Shown: one piece after another, positions 1 through 5,657 of the stretch
Position numbering within the stretch: the first letter of the stretch is position 1
Layout of the letters: each line of letters opens with the position of its first letter
Assembly: GCA_030700195.1 (NCBI GenBank)
Contig: JAUYKD010000045.1
Location: forward strand, 1 to 24,507
Length of the DNA stretch: 24,507 nt
Reading direction: 5' to 3'
From: Candidatus Nealsoniibacteriota bacterium
GTDB taxonomy: Bacteria > Patescibacteriota > Minisyncoccia > Minisyncoccales > MHMH01
Translations under genes and position numbers: made by a program
Notes under the pieces: generated by a model
What the model was told of the DNA's origin: nothing
The model's database searches: none
Seen by the model: the letters and a program-made list of their open reading frames with translations, nothing else

Positions 1-131
1 TGCGGCTCAAAAATCTCCGGGGGAGCCGTCTTGCCGGTAAAAATATTAAAAGAGCTATAAAGAGAAAAAACTATTAAGCCGAGACCGGCTAAAAGCAAAA
101 ATAATCCTAAAATTGTTCTAATTGAGTTCAC
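1..131 (-). CDS. N-terminal part of a membrane-anchored protein (cut by window edge)
   Basis: Reading minus from a GTG at 131-129 gives 43 codons that run off the window. The protein starts V-N-S-I-R-T and has one strong hydrophobic segment at about residues 6-25, followed by a polar, proline-containing stretch. It is probably an N-terminally anchored protein with an extracytoplasmic domain; the family is not recognisable from this piece. The GTG start lies in the end of the repeat element at 131-255: its G is the last base of the element and TG is the first part of the target duplication. Removing the element restores ATG-AAC-TCA, so the original start was an ATG that overlapped the end of the gene at 247-549 by 14 bases. 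The two genes were therefore once translationally coupled. Confidence 0.7.
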   Translation of the reverse strand, partial: MNSIRTILGLFLLLAGLGLIVFSLYSSFNIFTGKTAPPEIFEP

Positions 132-255
132 CCCGTTAGAAACCGTCTTTATATAGCTAATGACTAATTTCAGACGATTAATTTAGTTATATTACCCCGT
201 CAATAGCAAGCAGAAAAAAATAAAAGATTTTTTCTGCCTTAGGTTTCTAACGGGG
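131..255 (-). mobile_element. Start-codon-targeting inverted-repeat element, copy 1 (125 bp)
   Basis: A non-autonomous, MITE-like element with 14-bp perfect terminal inverted repeats (CCCCGTTAGAAACC at 131-144 and its complement at 242-255). A perfect 4-bp direct repeat, TTCA, flanks it at 127-130 and 256-259. Strand is given relative to the downstream gene. Read in that direction it holds a hairpin GCAGAAAAAA/TTTTTTCTGC (237-228 with 219-210), an internal GACGGGG box, TATAAC, and near the end a short stem (CGTCT/AGACG) around TGAAATTAG-N8-TATATAA. It has no coding capacity. It supplies a GTG start to the gene at 1-131 and the TAG stop (249-247) to the gene at 247-549. Copies 2 and 3 share the ends, order and orientation. 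Confidence 0.9.
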
Positions 256-549
256 TTCATCGAAAAGTGAAGATTTTTTAATAATAATCTTATAAATATT
301 CTCTATAAAATCGCCTCCGGCATAACCGATAATAAAAGCCAAAGCCGGGGTAAAAGAACTTAACAGAGTGAAGCCGATTTCTTTGACGGCCAAGGTCGCT
401 ACCGAACCGACAATGCCAGAAACAAAAAGCATCAGAAAAAAATAACTGGGCTTGAACTTCACCTCTTTATAAGAAAACTGGTGCTTAACAAAACCGACCA
501 ACCCTCTTAAAGCGCCGCCGCCGAACGCGGCAAAAATAATATAAATCAT
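247..549 (-). CDS. Small integral membrane protein of unknown function
   Basis: A 100-residue protein with three likely membrane segments: about residues 1-20 (containing the glycine-rich GGGALRG), 36-55, and 62-78, followed by a lysine-rich tail. This size and layout recall small holin-like or transport-accessory membrane proteins, but I do not recognise the family. No clear Shine-Dalgarno precedes the ATG. The last codons (C-C-C, C-G-T, then TAG) come from the inverted-repeat element at 131-255. Without the insertion the protein would end Asp-Glu-Leu-Asn instead of Asp-Glu-Pro-Arg, so the insertion replaced only the last two residues. It is followed by, and was originally overlapped with, the membrane protein at 1-131, which suggests a joint function. 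Confidence 0.7.
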   Translation of the reverse strand: MIYIIFAAFGGGALRGLVGFVKHQFSYKEVKFKPSYFFLMLFVSGIVGSVATLAVKEIGFTLLSSFTPALAFIIGYAGGDFIENIYKIIIKKSSLFDEPR

Positions 550-565
550 ATTAAACTAACTAGCT

Positions 566-602
566 GTCCAAAGGACAACTTAAATTAACCGGCCTTAAGG
601 CC
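566..602. terminator. Two small palindromes between genes
   Basis: GTCC-aaa-GGAC and the perfect palindrome CGGCCTTAAGGCCG lie between the genes at 247-549 and 608-859. The second is followed by ATTTTT on the plus strand. On the minus strand, where the genes are transcribed, no long T-run follows, so termination there is weak at best. They may instead process or stabilise the transcript. Confidence 0.35.
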
Positions 603-607
603 GATTT

Positions 608-859
608 TTACATTTTGTATACTTTGTAGCCCTCTCTGACTTTTTGACTGATCTTCAGCCCGACTGAATCTCCCTTTTTGGCTGTTTCCACTTTTTTGTG
701 GTCAACCTCCATTGAATCTACTGTCTGAATAAAATCAACTTCTCCTCCCGCAACCCTAATAGTGTCCCCCGATTTCAGGGGGCTGGATAAATCAATAACA
801 GCTACTGAAAGATTGCTGAAGTAGTGAGAAATCTCACCGATTAATTTGCCTTCTTCCAT
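608..859 (-). CDS. Translation elongation factor-like protein (EF-Tu domain 2-like)
   Basis: An 83-residue soluble beta-barrel-like protein. Residues 5-60 follow the pattern of the second domain of translation GTPases: GKLIGEISHYF at the start, then a hydrophobic strand, LKSGDTIRVAGG, and a later KKGDSVGLKI. There is no GTPase domain. Stand-alone proteins of this kind are annotated in CPR and other bacteria as translation elongation factor-like proteins, sometimes near U32 peptidases; the molecular role is unknown. It lies 25 bp downstream of the SLOG-like gene on the same strand and is probably co-transcribed with it. Family is likely; function is inference. Confidence 0.75.
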   Translation of the reverse strand: MEEGKLIGEISHYFSNLSVAVIDLSSPLKSGDTIRVAGGEVDFIQTVDSMEVDHKKVETAKKGDSVGLKISQKVREGYKVYKM

Positions 860-884
860 AAATGAAGAATAATATTTATTATTG

Positions 885-1433
885 TTATTTCGACCTTTGT
901 TTAAGATATTTGACTAATTTTTGAACCAATCTTTTAGGGTCGCTATCGTAAATTATTTCTCCCCGCTTTTTATGCGGACGCTTGGTTAAATCTTTAATAA
1001 GATCAGCCGTTCCCCCCGAGCCAATTAAAACTCCAACCGGCTTTCTGTCTTCGTAAGCTATGGTGAACTCGTTAAGCGTTCCCATTCGGCCGCAAGCCAC
1101 AATAACAGCATCGGCCGCTCTGGTCATTAAAAGGTTTCTGCCTGAATAATCAAACCCGGTGTAAACCATAACGTCAAACTCGTCTGTGGGTAATTTATAA
1201 ACCTTTTTATGCTCCAGCTCTGAAGTAGCCGGCGAAAACCCAATACTTATGCCGCCCAACTTATTGGTTCCTTGAGCCGCATAATAAGGGACTCCGGTGG
1301 TAGCTCCGGTGATTAAAACACAACCCTGTTTAACTATTTCTTTCCCCAGTTCTCTTGAAATATTTTCTATATTTCCGGAGCAATGACCTGTTTCAGCCGC
1401 TCCGCTGACTGCAATCTTATATTTATACTTCAC
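885..1433 (-). CDS. SLOG/LOG-like Rossmann-fold protein (TIGR00725-type)
   Basis: A 182-residue protein with the SLOG nucleotide-binding fold. It shows an N-terminal KIAVSGAAE strand-loop, VLITGATTGVPYYAA in the middle and CGRMGTLNEFTIAYE at about residues 115-129. The last matches the PGGxGTxxE loop of LOG and lysine-decarboxylase-like proteins, with the two glycines changed to Cys-Gly-Arg. LOG enzymes cleave nucleoside monophosphates to base and ribose phosphate, and other SLOG proteins bind nucleotide ligands; which applies here is open. The GTG start at 1433-1431 is formed by the end of element copy 2. Without the element the start is ATG-AAG-TAT. In that ancestral arrangement a TGCTAAAAT extended -10 lay about 6 bases before the ATG, so the gene may have been leaderless. 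Confidence 0.8.
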   Translation of the reverse strand: MKYKYKIAVSGAAETGHCSGNIENISRELGKEIVKQGCVLITGATTGVPYYAAQGTNKLGGISIGFSPATSELEHKKVYKLPTDEFDVMVYTGFDYSGRNLLMTRAADAVIVACGRMGTLNEFTIAYEDRKPVGVLIGSGGTADLIKDLTKRPHKKRGEIIYDSDPKRLVQKLVKYLKQRSK

Positions 1434-1561
1434 CCCGTTAGAAGTCTATCTTATATAGTACAAAGCTAATTTCAGAATAGACTTCGATCACTGATTATAC
1501 CCCGTTATTATAGAACAGAAAAAATTTCTTTAATTTTTTCTGCCTAAGACTTCTAACGGGG
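1433..1561 (-). mobile_element. Start-codon-targeting inverted-repeat element, copy 2 (129 bp)
   Basis: Terminal inverted repeats CCCCGTTAGAAGTCT (from 1433) and its near-perfect complement ending at 1561, with a perfect TTCA duplication at 1429-1432 and 1562-1565. Read toward the downstream gene it holds the hairpin CAGAAAAAATT/AATTTTTTCTG, then AACGGGGTATAAT. A 9-10 bp stem (GAAGTCTAT/ATAGACTTC, one bulged T) follows around TGAAATTAG-N8-TATATAA. Its last base plus the TG of the duplicate make the GTG start of the SLOG-like gene. Interior sequence differs a good deal from copy 1 while the ends and paired positions are kept. Confidence 0.9.
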
Positions 1562-1605
1562 TTCATAAGTTTATTTTAGCATAAACAATACAAAACAAAA
1601 GTTTG

Positions 1606-1677
1606 TGCCCTCGGGCCGAATCGAACGGCCATCTTGAGCTTCGGAGGCCCAGGTTCTATCCTTTAAACTACAAGGGC
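1606..1677 (-). tRNA. tRNA-Arg (anticodon CCG)
   Basis: The minus strand folds into a full cloverleaf. The acceptor is GCCCTTG/CGAGGGC (one U-G pair), the D stem GTTT/GAAC and the anticodon stem TGGGC/GCTCA. The anticodon loop is CTCCGAA, so the anticodon is CCG, reading CGG. The T stem is GGCCG/CGGCC with loop TTCGATT, and the discriminator base is A at 1606. No CCA is encoded. It lies upstream of the SLOG-like gene and reads toward element copy 2. Confidence 0.93.
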
Positions 1678-1706
1678 TTGACAAATTAATTTTTATATGT
1701 TAAATT
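1678..1706 (+). promoter_or_regulatory. Promoter of the 69-residue orphan gene
   Basis: A perfect TTGACA -35 box (1678-1683), a 17-bp spacer and TAAATT as -10 (1701-1706). Transcription would start near 1713, about 34 bases before the ATG at 1747. The -35 box abuts the 5' end of the tRNA gene on the other strand. Confidence 0.6.
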
Positions 1707-1746
1707 TCAAAAATAAACGGCGTATCTTCTAAAAAAGGAGGTAATC

Positions 1747-1956
1747 ATGTCCGAAAAAAGACTTTTACTGTTAAGGTTTGAGATAAACCATCGAGAAACC
1801 TTTACGGAAAAAAGATGGTACACAAATGAAGGTGCTTTTATCCAGGCGACAAAAAAACAGTTTATAAAAAAGCACCCGAATCTTCCAATATTTTTCAAAG
1901 TATTGGAAATAAAAGATATAACTCCCTCCCCTCGTAAAGTCCCTCAACTTTTTTAA
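1747..1956 (+). CDS. Small orphan protein with strong ribosome binding site
   Basis: A 69-residue protein beginning MSEKRLLLLRFEINHRET. It is rich in Lys, Arg, Phe and aromatic residues, with no membrane segment, signal peptide or cysteine. I do not recognise the family. It is clearly an expressed gene: AAAAAAGGAGG at 1731-1741 lies 5 bases before the ATG, the best Shine-Dalgarno in the window, and a promoter lies upstream at 1678-1706. A hairpin terminator overlaps the stop codon. It is the only plus-strand gene among minus-strand neighbours, so it is an independent transcription unit. The strong ribosome site contrasts with the poor or absent sites of most genes here and suggests high expression or recent arrival. 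Confidence 0.7.
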   Translation: MSEKRLLLLRFEINHRETFTEKRWYTNEGAFIQATKKQFIKKHPNLPIFFKVLEIKDITPSPRKVPQLF

Positions 1957-1976
1957 CTTAGAGGGATTTTATTTTT
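1940..1976 (+). terminator. Rho-independent terminator of the orphan gene
   Basis: TCCCTC at about 1940-1945 pairs with GAGGGA at 1961-1966 across a loop that includes the stop codon; TTTTATTTTTT follows. The last codons of the gene form part of the stem. Confidence 0.6.
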
Positions 1977-2081
1977 TACGTGCCGCTTATAAACCTGCTG
2001 ACATTTCTGATATTTAAAAACACTTGGCGTGCGAAAAGCGGTTTTGCCTTTTTTCGCCTGTTTGGAAGAATATTTCTTCAT
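1953..2081 (-). CDS. Possible 42-residue basic peptide
   Basis: An ATG at 2081-2079 opens a 42-codon frame starting MKKYSSKQAKKGKTAFRTPS and ending at TAA 1955-1953. The product would be very basic, with a single cysteine, and resembles no family I know. It has no Shine-Dalgarno, and its 3' end overlaps the convergent orphan gene's terminator. It may be spurious; it is listed because the 137-bp gap otherwise holds nothing. Confidence 0.22.
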   Translation of the reverse strand: MKKYSSKQAKKGKTAFRTPSVFKYQKCQQVYKRHVKNKIPLS

Positions 2082-2092
2082 CAAGATTAATT

Positions 2093-3100
2093 TTAATAAG
2101 AAAAATGGGGAAGACGGGAAATTCTAGTAAAACCGGAACAAGGGACTATCTCTATTCCTTGTTTTTCAAGTTCATCTAAAAATAAATTTATTCCCAAAGA
2201 ATCCGAAGATATATGTCCAGCTATAATAATATTTATATTGGCTGTTTCCGCTTCCTTCTTAGCTTCTTTTGATATGTGCATAGCAACAACCGTGCCAATG
2301 CCAGCTTGAACCATTTTTTCGTAAATCTTAGGAGAACCTTCAGTCCCTCCGGTAAGTTCGGTAAAAGCTATTTTACCGCAGCTATTTTCTTCGCTCCCTG
2401 AAGAAATTTTAGGCCCTGCTCCGATTTTTGTCGCCTCTTTGTACTCTGGAATTTCTTTTAACAGCTTTATTAAATCTTCCACCCTTTCTGGATTAGCTTG
2501 CTCTATTTTATCTTTCAAAAACCTGGCCATTAAATTATCGCAAGGAGTATGCAGACACATTAAGTTAAACCCAAGGAGTTTTGCCGTATCAACCGTTCTT
2601 TGATGGTTTGAGCCGTTAACTCCTCTGGCAACTTCAGAAATTCTCTCTTTCATCAGGCCTTCAGCCACATTTATCGGCACGCCGTATTGGCTTAAAATAC
2701 CGCACTGCATTTCCATAACTTCGTGAAGATTAGCTAAACCCTTGCCTAAAGGATGGTGAGAAATAATTAAATCAATAGCCGAATCGCGAGATGAGACGAG
2801 AGAAGAAGCGGAGCCTTCTTCGAACTTGCCGATTTCCTTGGCCAGAAGTATTTCGGCCGGTTCAATGTCAATGCCAACCAAAACTCTTTTGATTTCTTTA
2901 TCTTGAGCAATATGCAAAATTCTTGAGTCGGAAAAAGGATTTTCTAAAGAATCCTTATCAAAGCTTTCTTTTTGTTCAAGCGTCATCTTCTCAAACTTTT
3001 CCATTTTTCTTTTCAATAACTTTTCAACGCCTTCTTTGCCGCGGAAATCAGCCTCAATCCCTTTATTTATTGCCAGGTTGTATATTTCCCGTATGGTCAT
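2093..3100 (-). CDS. NIF3-like metal-binding protein (DUF34 family)
   Basis: A 335-residue member of the Nif3/YbgI (DUF34) family, conserved but of unresolved function; family members bind two metal ions and have been linked to GTP cyclohydrolase I-like activity and metal insertion. Visible ligands include the SHHPLG motif at residues 114-119 and AGHISSDS around residue 296 near the C-terminus. The first 75 residues are a charged helical extension. Residues about 92-108 (EEGSASSLVSSRDSA) interrupt the usual path into the strand before SHHP. They are encoded by a GAAGAAG-cggagc-CTTCTTC palindrome at 2802-2821 and its flank, which looks like an in-frame insertion. The start overlaps the end of the small basic gene at 3063-3221, so the two are probably translationally coupled. 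Confidence 0.88.
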   Translation of the reverse strand: MTIREIYNLAINKGIEADFRGKEGVEKLLKRKMEKFEKMTLEQKESFDKDSLENPFSDSRILHIAQDKEIKRVLVGIDIEPAEILLAKEIGKFEEGSASSLVSSRDSAIDLIISHHPLGKGLANLHEVMEMQCGILSQYGVPINVAEGLMKERISEVARGVNGSNHQRTVDTAKLLGFNLMCLHTPCDNLMARFLKDKIEQANPERVEDLIKLLKEIPEYKEATKIGAGPKISSGSEENSCGKIAFTELTGGTEGSPKIYEKMVQAGIGTVVAMHISKEAKKEAETANINIIIAGHISSDSLGINLFLDELEKQGIEIVPCSGFTRISRLPHFSY

Positions 3101-3221
3101 CTTTTGTATATAATTTATTTATTAATTCTTCTTGGGTTTTAATATCTAAAACTTCCCGGCGTATCCGGGCTTTTTCTTTGCGGATGTATTTGCGTAAAGA
3201 TTTCGGCATGTTGTTTTTCAT
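3063..3221 (-). CDS. Small basic conserved-looking protein (52 residues)
   Basis: ATG at 3221-3219, stop at 3065-3063; MPKSLRKYIRKEKARIRREV starts at codon 5, which could be the true start (3209-3207). The product is helical and Arg/Lys-rich, with no membrane segment. It resembles a short uncharacterised protein I associate with parcubacterial genomes, but I cannot confirm this. Its last 38 bases overlap the NIF3-like gene in another frame. It lies between the MurE-like and NIF3-like genes on the same strand, so the three probably form an operon. An RNA- or ribosome-binding role would suit the charge, as inference only. Confidence 0.6.
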   Translation of the reverse strand: MKNNMPKSLRKYIRKEKARIRREVLDIKTQEELINKLYTKDDHTGNIQPGNK

Positions 3222-3248
3222 TTTTCTTTAATAATCTTGTATTATAAA

Positions 3249-4496
3249 TTATTTAAGCAATCCTGTCAATTTATTATTTTCCTCTTTAACCGCTTCTCTG
3301 TCATCCCAGGGGATTTTCTTGCCACCGGCCACGCACATTAATGACTCTGAACCCTTGCCGGTTATCACAATAACGTCGTTTGGGCTGGCTATCTTTAAAG
3401 CTTTACTAATTGCTTCTCTTCTATCTATAATCTTTTTTGCCTTATTGCCTGCGCCTTCAGCTACCTCTTGAATAATTTTCATCGGATCCTCATCATACGG
3501 GTCTTCATTAGTAATAATTACCTCATCGCAATATTTTGAAGCTATTTTTCCTAAAACAGGCCTTTTCCATTTATCTCGTCCCCCGCCGCAAGCCCCTAAA
3601 ACACAAATTAATTGCCCAAGCCGCAGCGAAGGGCGAAGAAGAGATTTATCTCTTCGCCTTGCGTTTTCCGGCTTGAGCGTTTGATAAACTTTTTCCAAAG
3701 CATTGGGAGTAAAAGCATAATCAACCACAACTTTGAACGGAGTAGAAATAACTTCTTCCATTCTTCCCGGCACTCCCTTAACTCCTTGTACTGCTTTTTT
3801 ACAAACAGCCAAGCTGATGCCTTGCGATAATCCCAGGCAAATGGCAGCTAAAGCATTGTAAATATTGAATTTGGCGGGTAATTGGAGATTTAAAGCAATA
3901 TCTTTATTATTAATATCTCCCTTATCAAAACCGTAAGTATATTTTTTCTTTGCTTTAAACTGTAAATAATATTGAGCGTTTTCATCATCAATATTAATAA
4001 TATGTATTCCTTTAACTGTCTGGAAAAGCTTTCCTTTGGCTTTTTTATAATTCTCAAATCCGCCGTGAGCCTCAATATGCTCTGGAGTCAAATTGGTAAA
4101 AACAGCTGCCTGAAAATCAATAAACCTGTGGCGGTGCTGTTTAATACCCTCGGACGTTACTTCCAAAACCAGGTATTGGCACTTATTGTTGACAGCTTCT
4201 CTTAAAAACTTTTGTATCTGCAATCTGCCGGGCATGGTCATTTTAAGAACATTCTTTCTTTCTTTTTCAGCTATTTTGAATTTAATGGAGGATAAAGAAG
4301 CAACCTTATATCCAGCTTTTTCTAAAATATGAGTCGTTAAATCAACAACGGTTGTTTTGCCGTTTGTGCCCGTAACACCTATAACCTTAATCTTTTTTGA
4401 AGGAAAACCGTATATAACAGCGCCTAAAAAAGCAAGAAATAAGTGGTAAAAACTCAATAAAAACGAAGGTATAAATTTTTTAATAAGAGATTTCAT
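3249..4496 (-). CDS. MurE-like Mur ligase (UDP-MurNAc-tripeptide synthetase type)
   Basis: A 415-residue ATP-dependent amino-acid ligase of the Mur family, acting in cytoplasmic peptidoglycan precursor synthesis. The P-loop GVTGTNGKTT is at residues 40-49, VLEVTSEG and FTNLTPEH follow in the central domain, and the C-terminal domain has NEDPYDEDP at about 330-338 and GKGSE at about 380-384. The usual N-terminal uridine-binding domain is replaced by about 35 residues with a hydrophobic stretch (11-31). The DNPR motif that selects meso-diaminopimelate reads EDPYD here, so a different third residue is likely. Residues about 279-296 are an insertion encoded by a palindromic repeat (3632-3658), just before the conserved LGACGGGRDKW. 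It is the first gene of the minus-strand set. Confidence 0.85.
   Translation of the reverse strand: MKSLIKKFIPSFLLSFYHLFLAFLGAVIYGFPSKKIKVIGVTGTNGKTTVVDLTTHILEKAGYKVASLSSIKFKIAEKERKNVLKMTMPGRLQIQKFLREAVNNKCQYLVLEVTSEGIKQHRHRFIDFQAAVFTNLTPEHIEAHGGFENYKKAKGKLFQTVKGIHIINIDDENAQYYLQFKAKKKYTYGFDKGDINNKDIALNLQLPAKFNIYNALAAICLGLSQGISLAVCKKAVQGVKGVPGRMEEVISTPFKVVVDYAFTPNALEKVYQTLKPENARRRDKSLLRPSLRLGQLICVLGACGGGRDKWKRPVLGKIASKYCDEVIITNEDPYDEDPMKIIQEVAEGAGNKAKKIIDRREAISKALKIASPNDVIVITGKGSESLMCVAGGKKIPWDDREAVKEENNKLTGLLK
3614..3658 (-). repeat. Palindromic repeat inside the murE-like coding sequence
   Basis: GGCGAAGA at 3632-3639 pairs with TCTTCGCC at 3651-3658. On the minus strand, 24 bases (3655-3632, GAAGAGATAAATCTCTTC plus TTCGCC) are identical to 21830-21853 upstream of dnaA, and a similar GC-rich CTTCG..GGCTT tail follows in both. 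The insertion is in frame and adds about 18 Arg/Leu/Ser-rich residues. Confidence 0.75.
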
Positions 4497-4534
4497 TCTG
4501 TCTTGAGTGTAGCTAATTTGAGATAAAAATAAAA

Positions 4535-5410
4535 GGGCGAGATATAAGTGTCTCTGCCCTTTTTAATCAATCAATTGATCCACAAATTTGAAAAAAACAT
4601 AAATCAAATTGTCTTTGTTTCAGCCACGCCCGGACCTTATGAAAAAGAAAAAGCCAAATCTCACATTGTTGAACAATTAATAAGGCCGACCGGGCTGTTA
4701 GAGCCGTCCATTGAAATAAGGCCGACAAAAAACCAGGTTAAGGATTTAATTCGAGAAATTAAAAAAGGCGTGCTAAGAACCAAAGAACCCTAATTGTTAC
4801 CATAACCAAAAGGCTGGCTGAAGCGCTGGCTGAACACTTACAGGAAAATAAAATCAAAACCCATTATCTGCATTCGGAAATTAAAACTTTAGAAAGGCCC
4901 AGTATACTGCAAGACTTAAGAAAAGGAAAATACGATGCGCTGGTTGGTATAAACCTTTTAAGGGAAGGCCTTGATTTGCCCGAGGTTGGCTTAGTGGCTA
5001 TTCTTGATGCTGACAAAGAAGGGTTTTTGAGAAATGAAACGACCTTAATCCAGACCATGGGCAGAGCCGCCAGACACCTTGAAGGACGCGTCATTATGTA
5101 TGCGGATAAAAAAACCGCCTCGATGGAAAGAGCCATGGAAGAAGTTGAAAGAAGAAGGGAAATCCAAGTAAAATACAACAAAGAGCATAAAATAACTCCC
5201 AGCCAAATAATAAAAGCTATCAGGGATTGGGAGTTAAACATAAAGAAAAAGGAAATTACTTCTGAATTTTGGGCAGTCCGGGACAAAAAACTCCTTGAAA
5301 AGGAAATGAAAATTGCGGCTAAAAACTTAGATTTTGAAAGGGCGGCCGAACTTAGAGATTTGATTAAAAAGTTGAAAGATGGTAAAGGAAAGATATATGC
5401 CAATAACTGA
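4535..5410 (+). pseudogene. uvrB: Decayed, 5'-truncated uvrB (excinuclease ABC subunit B)
   Basis: The C-terminal third of UvrB is clear but in pieces. A frame from about 4574 reads FEKNINQIVFVSATPGPYE, then EQLIRPTGLLEP, and stops at 4791-4793. The match resumes in the -1 frame at 4790 with LIVTITKRLAEAL, then YLHSEIKTLERP, LVGINLLREGLDLPEVGLV, ILDADKEGFLRNETTLIQT and MGRAARHLEG. It ends with a UVR domain (AAKNLDFERAAELRDL) and stop at 5408-5410. Just upstream, SALFNQSID in the second frame resembles the SALDNRPL segment, implying another frameshift near 4580. The N-terminal ~400 residues, including Walker A, are missing; the divergent murE-like gene occupies that side. The downstream half is well conserved, so decay is recent, or the frame breaks are assembly errors. 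The 3' end overlaps rpsT. Confidence 0.85.
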
Positions 5411-5657
5411 ATCAGCTAAAAAAGCCCTGCGCCAAAACATTAATCGCCAGGCAAGTAATCTGACTTACAAGAATAAGGTAAAAAAGCTCATCAAAGAAGC
5501 CGTGCTTTTAACCAGTCAGAAAAAAACAAAAGAGGCAAAGAAACTTCTGCCTCAAATCTACAAAGCTTTAGACAAAGCGGCCAAAGTCGGGGTTATTAAG
5601 AAAAACGCCGCTTCCAGGAAGAAATCCAGAGTCACTAAAATGGTAAATAAATCATAA
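5397..5657 (+). CDS. rpsT: Small ribosomal subunit protein bS20
   Basis: An 86-residue protein starting MPITESAKKALRQNINRQAS, with the typical long basic helices of S20 and the C-terminal VGVIKKNAASRKKSR. It binds 16S rRNA in the small subunit body early in assembly. The ATG at 5397 is chosen because the family begins at this Met; upstream codons in frame belong to the uvrB remnant. AAAGGAAAG precedes it by 6-7 bases as a ribosome site. It overlaps the uvrB remnant by 14 bases, so it may depend on a promoter within that remnant, which could explain why the 3' half has persisted. It converges with holA. Confidence 0.93.
   Translation: MPITESAKKALRQNINRQASNLTYKNKVKKLIKEAVLLTSQKKTKEAKKLLPQIYKALDKAAKVGVIKKNAASRKKSRVTKMVNKS

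Noticed and set aside
4788..4793. Programmed -1 frameshift in uvrB
   Set aside because: No classical slippery heptamer or downstream structure is evident, and the N-terminal part is missing anyway, so decay or an assembly error is simpler.
4864..5403. Long antisense open frame (179 codons) opposite uvrB
   Set aside because: The plus strand has clear UvrB and UVR motifs with family conservation. The antisense product is a Ser/Leu-rich shadow without motifs.
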